From NCBI GenBank assembly GCA_031769625.1, contig JAUIMM010000113.1, positions 11,442,501 through 11,506,500 of the forward strand: 64,000 nt of DNA, read 5' to 3'. The translations under genes were made by a program, and so were the position numbers. Shown here piece by piece: positions 57,328-64,000 of the stretch. The notes beneath the pieces were generated by a model, which ran no database searches, was not told the DNA's origin, and saw only the letters and a program-made list of their open reading frames with translations. The stretch's first letter is position 1; each line of letters begins with the position of its first letter. The stretch is from Taudactylus pleione. Taxonomy: Eukaryota; Chordata; Amphibia; Anura; Myobatrachidae.

Positions 57328-59261
57328 AGCATTATACTATAAGTATTATACAAATCTCTTACACTAAATAGCTTGGTTACAGATTTTGTAGAATCTTTTT
57401 TCATATATTTACTATTAAAATCATAAAATAAGAAAGTTCTTATTGCATTGAGAAAATCTCTCTGGACCTGATGCAGTGTAATAGTTACACAGAATTGCTA
57501 CTGTACTTGTGTGAAAAGTCTAGAAAAGTCTTATTGAGTACGTGCGGACCAATGTGTGCGATGCTGTTCGCAATTGTCTACGGTATCACTAACACTTGAG
57601 AAGGGTGTTGTGATCCCTGGGCATATGAGGATGGAGACTGGGAGGTAATATAAAGTGATTGCAAAAAGGGTCCCATTTCATGGGTGTGTTAGGGGAGTGT
57701 CACGGGCGCGTCTGGGAATGCTGCTGTGTTCCAATTGCAAACCCAATGCTTCAGAGGCCATGGTTAGTTGGAGGTGAGTAGCTGGGGTAGACCCAAATGT
57801 CGGTGGTGTGACCCATGTTGCATCGATGTTGGTGTGTTTATAATCTCCATTGCAAATGGACAGACCACGGAGCCTGACAGTTGATTGTCTCTGCGCTCAT
57901 ACTCTCCATCAATGAGATTAGCATTTGTATATTCGCGCAATCGCTATATAGAGAGCAGCTGCAAATGCGGCTACAGTACATTACCAACCATCTCTGGATC
58001 AGGCCCCTCTGTCTCTCTCTTTTGAAAAAGCACTAGAAAGGCTTAAAAAACAGAATAATAGAAAGCGAAGAGGTTACGACCCACAATGTGGTTTCGGCTA
58101 TGTATTATGCATCTTTCACCTTCTTATTCATTTTGGGATATTGATGCCAAAAATATTTGATATTCCACTTGATATATGTATATGAATATTATTTAAATAG
58201 ATTTAAAGTAATCTTAAATCTATGTACAGCAAACATGTCCTTGCTTTGCAGATCAACTACAGATGTGTCCTGCTACATCTTTGCCGCCGATGCAGCCAAC
58301 GTGCTCACTCATCGCTGGCATGCGACTTGCCGCGTACTCGTACGATATAGTATGCCAGGCCGATGGTGGGTGGACTGCGCATACACAGGGGCCCCAGTGT
58401 GCATGTGCTGCGATGGCACTGTGACCCCAGTCACAATGCCTTGGATGTCGCAGCATGATTGATAGGCTGCAGACGTTTGAGGGAGGGGAATGGGAGGCAA
58501 TGAGGACTGTTCCCAGCCCTCCGTACTGTGTTGCCTCCATTTTGTGGGAGTGCCAAGGCAAAGGTCTGCATCTTCTGGCATAGATTTCCTGGCCCCAGAC
58601 TTAGTCAGATGAATGATGACTATGGTGATCCGATGCTGCATCTTTAGATGCAGCACTTGGATCTGCGATGCCGACAGAATGTGTCTTCTTTCTGCAGATG
58701 CCTCCGGCTGCATTAGTATATTTTAGCTATTAGCGTACAACTTTGAATGAGGCCCAATGATCAATACTAGGGAAGTAACTGTTGTCTCTCCAACTTCAAA
58801 CCACACACAATTAGAAACATTTTTCTTAGACTTACTGTAGTTTATGTACCAGGAATTTATCTTGCTGCCGGGGAACGATTAGAATAACAGATTATAGTAA
58901 CTTTGCATAGACATAATGCTACATTATGCCTTGATTAAAATAATAACCAAATATTCATGTATCCCAGTAATAATAATATTAATCAAGGAGATAATTTTCC
59001 CTGACAGTTCCGTTCCTTGAATTCTCCAGGTTTAACAACCAAGATAATTGTAAATCTATGGGGTGTTTCAGATTTTTAGGAAACAGTATTACAAAAACAG
59101 TATATCAGGCAGAATATAACATCAAAATATTGCACAACCATAGCTAAAAATGTATATTTCTATTATTTTTTGGGTGATAAAAGATTAAATTATTATAATT
59201 CCTGTAGTGAATGTTTTGTCTCTCGCAGCAAAGCTATAGGACCGGTATATTTAAATAACCT
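57127..59261. other. No gene; (AG)n and degenerate repeats
   Basis: An (AG)23 microsatellite lies at 57,281-57,326. A degenerate element at 57,470-58,005 runs from GGACCTGATGCAGTG to CTGGATCAGGCCCC, like the GATTCAGA family. A similar GAATGAGGCCC end is near 58,745. The rest is AT-rich with no supported coding. Confidence 0.5.
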
Positions 59262-59815
59262 TTTTTTTTACTTATCATTTTTATTATTATTATAATTATT
59301 ATTTTTTTTATTATTATTTCTATTCTTTTTTATTCTTTATTGGAGCAATAAAGAACAAACATAATCGAATATATACTGGCAAGTATACGTCACTGTGAAA
59401 CAGGATCAAGGCGTACATTTCCAGTAAATAAAATAAAAGAAGCATATGAAACTATGCCCCAACTTTTTCAACCCAGACATGGCCGACACAGTCACAAGAG
59501 ATATGAGAATTCAAAGGATACGGGTAAAAATACATAAATATTTAAGTGTCAGGTGGCAACAAAACGGGTGGATCTCCCATCAACATTCTACTTTCATATC
59601 ACAAAGTTTTACTAAAACAACAATAAATTTGACACTTGACGTCCATAGGCAAAGAATCAAAGGAACCGACCTATAACTTAAAAAAGGATGCCGTTCTAGA
59701 CTCTGTATGTAAAGTAGTCTCCAACCAGCCTATACAGAAAGCAATAGGGCCATTGTGGTAGATATTATAAGACATTTCTTGGTACATACTAGATGACAAG
59801 ACCAAATGAGAGTAA

Positions 59816-59981
59816 GGGGTATATTTACTAAAGTGAAAGTTTTCAGAAATGGAGATGTTGCTCATAGCAACCAATCAGATTATACTTAACATTAAACTAG
59901 CACCTTCTAGAAGATAATCTGATTGGTTGCTATGGGCAACATCTCCACTTCTAAAAACTCTCAATTTAGTAAATATACTCC
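59816..59981. mobile_element. PIF/Harbinger-like MITE with TAA duplication
   Basis: 166 bp. Ends are GGGGTATATTTACTAAAG and (reversed) GGAGTATATTTACTAAAT, with TAA on both sides (59,813-59,815; 59,982-59,984), the 3-bp duplication typical of PIF/Harbinger. Arms include GGAGATGTTGCTCATAGCAA and CCAATCAGATTAT. Confidence 0.8.
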
Positions 59982-60491
59982 TAAGAGAAAGATTTTAAGG
60001 AGACATTCATAGTAAGTGTGAGGATCATCTAAAACCAAGAGGAGAGTCCCGTGAGTATCTTAGTATGGTCAATCAGAGTATGTAACAACCTTCAATGAAA
60101 ATACTGTAGATGGCCTTTGTACCAGCAGATGCCCTGAGACAACGAGCAGCACAGTACTTAACCAGTGGGGTGGTTTATTTAGTGGCAATGTGAATCTGCA
60201 GCCATTGTTGCATGGAGTGGAGTGAAGCATATAAGATCACAAGCCGGTGACTTTATGTGGGAAGTGGTACAGAATGCAAGCAGTATTACCATCATCTGAA
60301 GGTTGGATAGGCAGTAATCTCAGGGTCTGTTTCCCACTGTGGCGCTCTAACACAGTGACAAGATCGCTCCGCACATGCACAGAACTACAGACGGCGACCA
60401 TTTTGGTTAGGGATTGAAGTCCTTGGAGGAACTAATATGGAGTATGCTCAGTAGTACTCTGCAGCTTCAATAGAAAGGACTGGAGACAACT

Positions 60492-60563
60492 GACCATAAT
60501 TTTTGTCAGGCTCTTAACATCCTAGTTCAGTATTGTAATCAGTCTATAGGAAGCAACCAATTT
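60492..60563 (-). pseudogene. L1-like reverse transcriptase fragment
   Basis: 24 codons on the minus strand read VASYRLITILN, a stop, then DVKSLTKIM. This is the conserved SYRPISLLN-x-D-x-K-x-L-x-KI motif at the start of L1-type reverse transcriptases, with a nonsense mutation inside. Flanking frames are disrupted; the catalytic FADD region was not found. Confidence 0.7.
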
Positions 60564-60799
60564 ATGATCCTTAGAGGACTATGGTATGGATCCTGTTAAA
60601 ATTCAGAATAAGGAGCTAATCTCTCAATATGATCTGAAAAAGGGACGTCCGAATGGGCACTATGTTGGGTTTGTCGATTTTTATAAATTCTCCCGAGAGG
60701 CCATAGAGCAGGGGACAGGGAACTTTTTTATCTTTTACCCCAAAATATATTTAGATACGCCAACATTACCCCCTTCATTTGAAAGGAAGGAAATCATAT

Positions 60800-61430
60800 A
60801 GTAGTGCCCCCATATAATGCCCCTGTCGTAGTGGCCCCATAGTTATGCCCCTGTAGTAGTGCCCCCATATACTGCCCCTGTAGTAGTGCCCCCATAGTTA
60901 TGCCCCTATATTAGTCCCCCCATATAATGCCCCTGTAGTAGTGCCCCCATAGTTATGCCCCTGTAGTAGTGCCCCTATATAATGCACCTGTAGTAGTGCC
61001 CCCATAGTTATGTCCCCATATAATGCCCCTGTAGTAGTGCCCCCATATAGTGCCCCTGTAGTAGTGCCCCCATATCATGCCCCTGTAGTAGTGCCTCCAT
61101 ATCATGCCCCTGTAGTGCTGCTTGTACAAAAAAACAAACAAAAAAAACCACTTACCTTAATCCCCGCTCCTGCATCCGCCGCCGTCCTGTCCGACCAGCT
61201 GCTCCTCGGAACTATGGGAGAGACGTCATGACGTCTCTCCCATAGTGCGCATGGAAAGAGCCAGAAGCTGGAGTTCAGAAGAGAACTCCAGCCTCCGGCT
61301 AATGCAGCGCTGCAGGGAAGGAGCCAGGCGCCCGCTGGTAATAACATCTCAGCGGGCATCCAGCTTAGAGCCTCCATGCTGCACAGCCGGCCATGCATAT
61401 GAATCATTCTATATGATTCATATGCATGCC
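60800..61430 (-). mobile_element. G-rich hAT-family fragment within the LINE
   Basis: The minus strand has a GC-rich hairpin block (61,330-61,160, including GAGACGTCATGACGTCTC), GGAGCGGGGATTAAGGTAAG (donor-like site at 61,155-61,150), a T-run, and then GGGGGCACTACTACAGG units (61,115-60,805). This is the same order as element C and 44,746-45,240. The right boundary is uncertain; a TATGCATG/CATGCATA inverted pair lies at 61,390-61,430. Confidence 0.7.
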
Positions 61431-61881
61431 CAGCTGTCCATCCATTATCCCCAGGAATTTCATTTTTACCCCATGCGGGGTAAATTACCCCTGTTCCCTG
61501 ACCACTGCCATAGAGGCCCTGCTAAGGCAACTTTGCCTCTTCCAGCAGATGATGGTGCAAAGCTAATTTCTCAGGGACATCTGCATAAAGGGATTCATAA
61601 TAGGTATGGAATTTAGTAAGAATTGCATGGGTAGACAAAGTTTGCAGCAAGGAGTACGGATATGCATTGCCTTGATATAATTTCACAGTCTATGCATCCT
61701 AGCCATAGTAGCTAGCAAACACCCAGCCTTATTATGCCACCTCCAATATTGATTATTTTTGCATAGTCTACATGAATTTGAGCATTAGCCAACAAAAACC
61801 CCTCTAGAAGCTGTTTCTGTAAATTGTATTACGCTAAATGGTCATCAATTGGACCTGATACATAGGTGTCATAAGCCTGTT

Positions 61882-62202
61882 TCAAATAATCAAATTTAAG
61901 ACAATAATCCAGTCTTCTCCCAGCCTGGTACGTGGTAATATGGCCTCTGAGCACCTCCTTAGAGGTTTCCCAAAAGACGACCGGTCATCCCAGTGGTCTA
62001 TATTGTCGTCTGTAAATTCCATCCATTTAGAAAACAGAAACTGGTGAAACGGCTCATACCAGCCAAGAGAGGACAGGAACCTACAGACCCCAGAGGACAG
62101 CCCTGGTAATCTGGTTTGAATGACTAAAGAAATTGGTACGTGGTCTGAAATCACAATGCTATGTACTTCAGTAACCACAATAGGATCTAAATAAATAATC
62201 AA
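61882..62202 (-). pseudogene. L1-like endonuclease, C-terminal part
   Basis: A 106-codon open stretch on the minus strand. SIVISDHVPISL is the SDH-box of apurinic-type LINE endonucleases, with the catalytic histidine retained. The region after it (GWYEPFHQFLFSKWMEFTDD) corresponds to the linker leading to reverse transcriptase. The upstream part of the domain is separated by an insert (62,210-62,398). Confidence 0.75.
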
Positions 62203-62209
62203 ACACTAC

Positions 62210-62398
62210 TTTTGTAAAACGTTCACCGTCGCCATACCCACATGTGTCAGTCATGCTGCTGCTTAGGGGGCACAGCGCCCATTGTTGCAGACCGAAATCA
62301 GCACATGCGCAGCACAGATCTTGCAATTGCTACAATCGGAAAACATCAGAGTTGTGTGCAAGCCATCAGGTTTATGTAGAATTCTGAATCAGGCCCCT
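62210..62398. repeat. GATTCAGA-type fragment inserted in the LINE
   Basis: Ends with TTCTGAATCAGGCCCC. It has GCACATGCGCAGCAC and AATTGCTACAATCGG, like the other family members. It separates the two endonuclease blocks. Confidence 0.6.
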
Positions 62399-62447
62399 AG
62401 ACCGATCCAGTAAGGTTCAGCCACACTGTTGAATTCTTCCCCCAAAA

Positions 62448-62881
62448 TCATGTTTGGTGTAGCTCTCTGTATGAGTAAATTAGAACTGCTCCGGAAAAAA
62501 AAATGATATTCGGAGCATAATTATTCAAAAGGGTATATATCTTACTTCTGATCTCAATCTCTAAATGGATAGAGCAGCCCTCAGTTTCAATGACAAAATT
62601 AACAATGGCATTTTGTAAATGTCTGCAAAATAAAATAGCAACCACTCTTTTCTTAGTCAAGAACAGTACAGTGACACAGTCCTGTTTCTAGGAATCACGC
62701 TAAACCAAATTGTGTGGGGTAGCCCAATGCATTTCCTGTAGTAATACAATATATACGGCCATAAATGTTTCAAATGGGTGGCCACATATCTCCTCTTCAC
62801 AAGAGACCGTGGATTCCATGACACAATATGTACATTAAGGTGTATGTGAGAGGTCAAATAACTATCAAGGACTGTGGGCAT
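62448..62881 (-). pseudogene. L1-like endonuclease, N-terminal part
   Basis: Two overlapping minus-strand frames. The first (62,881-62,657) has HIVSWNPRSLVKRRYVATHL, the N-terminal SWN-x-R motif of LINE endonucleases, but the following LQET-type segment is decayed. The second (62,660-62,448) has KRVVAILF and YTLLNNYAPN, the conserved L(V/L)NxYAPN motif. A frameshift between them and other substitutions make it non-functional. Confidence 0.8.
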
Positions 62882-63352
62882 TATCCAACACCAATCCTAT
62901 GGAAAGAGTATCTAATTTCAGAAACATCTATTAACAGGGCTGATCCCCCATCCCAGCGAGTGAGGGAATCAGAAAAAAAAGAAAAACCCCAATATCGACC
63001 AAGTTTTGCCATTTTCATTATTGCCAAGCTGGGTGAGAAATCTTTCATACCAGTCCAAAGTAAAATTGTTCCAGCATAAAATTGTTACGGCCATAGAACA
63101 AAGCTAAAATTATCCAATAATCTATTTTTTCTAACTCTTCCAACCAATGACAGAGGAACGTGAATGCACCACAACAGTTAGAAACACAACACAAAAGTAA
63201 AAACCACCACAATGTGAAAAACAAAATAATAACAGTAGCAGTATGCGCGGGCCAGAGACAAGCCCATAGGCTACCTACAGACAAAAACATACATAAAAAG
63301 AGAGAACATAAGTCCCTTTACATTTACAACAGCAGAGTGATATGAACAATAA

Positions 63353-63798
63353 TCAGGTATGTGACCCCGAAGAATGAGCAACAGGCATACGATGAGCATG
63401 ATCATACTCCCTAGCTTTTTGCGTATTATCAAATAAGTTATGGTGACCATCAAGCATAGGGGACAATTTACTAATCCTTGGACGAAGAGAAAGTGAATGG
63501 AGATAAAGTTTCAGCCAATCAGATCTTAACTGCCATGTCGCAGGCTGTGTTTGAAAAATGACAGTTAGGAGATGATTGGCTGGCACTATATCTCCATCCA
63601 AGGCTTAGTAAATAGACCCTTTAATTTTAAGTTTTGTTTATCTTCAAACAAGTGATGTTGACCATTAATCGTAATTTTAAATTTAGCAGGAAACAAAAGG
63701 GTAAAATGCAGGTGATTAACATTTACATACTGAGGAGACCTCCTCTCCCTCTGAGAGTCAGATGCAGAAAAGTCTTGAAAATCAAGTTCTTGCAACAT
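63353..63798 (-). pseudogene. L1-like ORF1 C-terminal fragments
   Basis: Minus strand 63,798-63,620 reads HFTLLFPAKFKITINGQHHL and FEDKQN, resembling the C-terminal domain of L1-type ORF1 (RNA-binding chaperone) proteins. A MITE (63,459-63,619) follows, then a second similar peptide, MLDGHHNLFDNTQKARE (63,458-63,400). The two pieces are homologous to each other, so the region is duplicated or two LINE fragments adjoin. Assignment to ORF1 rests on order and faint similarity. Confidence 0.5.
63459..63619. mobile_element. Palindromic TTTACTAA-type MITE (complete)
   Basis: 161 bp from GGGGACAATTTACTAATCC to CTTAGTAAATAGACCC. Arms carry GATAAAGTTTCAGCCAATCA and (reversed) GATATAGTGCCAGCCAATCA around a TTTTTCAAACACAGCC-type centre. 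It is the most complete copy of the family seen at 23,241, 44,636 and 53,422. Confidence 0.85.
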
Positions 63799-64000
63799 CT
63801 ATCAGGGGGAAGTCTCATCAACCATAAGAGCACAGCACCAACATCTTATCTCTAAAATTCAGATATTTAGCTTTAACAATTCCAGGAGGAGTATCTTTCA
63901 GGCCCCAATCGGTGCACCCTTTCAATAATCATGGGGTACTAGAGTGGCCCGAGCTGGTTCAGTGACTCTATACCAACCTTACATATGAGAGCTATTTGCT

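Larger units (their letters stand above)
59262..64000 (-). mobile_element. L1-like LINE, decayed and multiply interrupted
   Basis: On the minus strand the remains appear in the canonical order: ORF1 C-terminal part (63,798-63,353), endonuclease (62,881-61,882), start of reverse transcriptase (60,563-60,492), then an AATAAA (59,341-59,336) followed by an A/AAT-rich tail (59,335-59,262). Insertions break it: a TTTACTAA MITE at 63,459, a GATTCAGA-type fragment at 62,210-62,398, a G-rich hAT fragment at about 60,800-61,430, and a MITE at 59,816. Most of the reverse transcriptase is missing. The 5' part may continue beyond the window. Confidence 0.75.

Noticed and set aside
59262..64000. LTR retroelement or endogenous retrovirus
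   Set aside because: No long terminal repeats, primer-binding site, protease or integrase motifs. The SWN, NxYAPN, SDH and SYR motifs in order and the A-rich tail indicate a non-LTR LINE.

Overview
The window looks like repeat-rich, gene-poor vertebrate nuclear DNA, most plausibly from an anuran amphibian with a large genome. This rests on the density and kinds of DNA transposons (hAT, Tc1/mariner, piggyBac-like and PIF/Harbinger-like MITEs), a decayed L1-like LINE, and long tandem arrays with higher-order structure. The species assignment is inference. I found no host protein-coding gene, tRNA, rRNA, CRISPR array or bacterial-type operon. The only protein-coding signatures are broken transposase and LINE fragments.

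Left third (1-21,264): two tail-to-head copies of one hAT family, separated only by an 18-bp (TA)n tract. Copy A (1-16,677, left end outside the window) holds a tandem array of a 155-160 bp monomer about 15 kb long. It has nested higher-order structure, including two adjacent 3,460-bp super-repeats. The array runs through degenerate monomers into a transposase N-terminal reading frame with an intact BED zinc finger, which is fused by deletion to the acidic C-terminal tail and then the 3' terminus. Copy B (16,696-21,264) carries the 5' terminus, a TATA-type promoter, a leader minisatellite, about 10 of the same monomers, and the hAT C-terminal dimerisation domain. That domain is split by another hAT insertion (19,049-20,287) with a perfect 8-bp target duplication. 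The satellite is therefore an internal part of a transposon.

Middle (21,265-39,700): telomere-like GGGTTAGG-rich repeats, nested MITEs, and a CAGTGGCGTAAC-type hAT element (23,402-25,144). An 87/95-bp tandem array (26,509-30,395) is cleanly interrupted by a 1.9-kb hAT element (28,083-29,974, perfect 8-bp duplication). A 3.3-kb hAT-ended element (31,176-34,448, perfect 8-bp duplication) has an interior that is a near-perfect palindrome of about 2.6 kb. A four-deep nest of elements lies at 34,985-36,530 and a second CAGTGGCGTAAC-type element at 37,442-38,201.

Right part (39,700-64,000): palindromic hAT MITEs, a Tigger/pogo-like element, and a truncated Tc1 element with a broken DD34E transposase on the minus strand. 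Also present are fragments of the G-rich hAT family, an old minus-strand relative of A/B (49,846-52,436) with recognisable C-terminal transposase and promoter remnants, and several GATTCAGA-ended repeats. An L1-like LINE lies on the minus strand (63,990 back to about 59,262); ORF1, endonuclease and the start of reverse transcriptase remain in order, interrupted by three or more younger insertions.

The recurring theme is hAT-type elements whose 5' regions contain expandable tandem repeats. In several families these repeats sit just after a GTAAGT/GTGAGT splice-donor-like site. In copy A this kind of repeat has apparently grown into satellite DNA.
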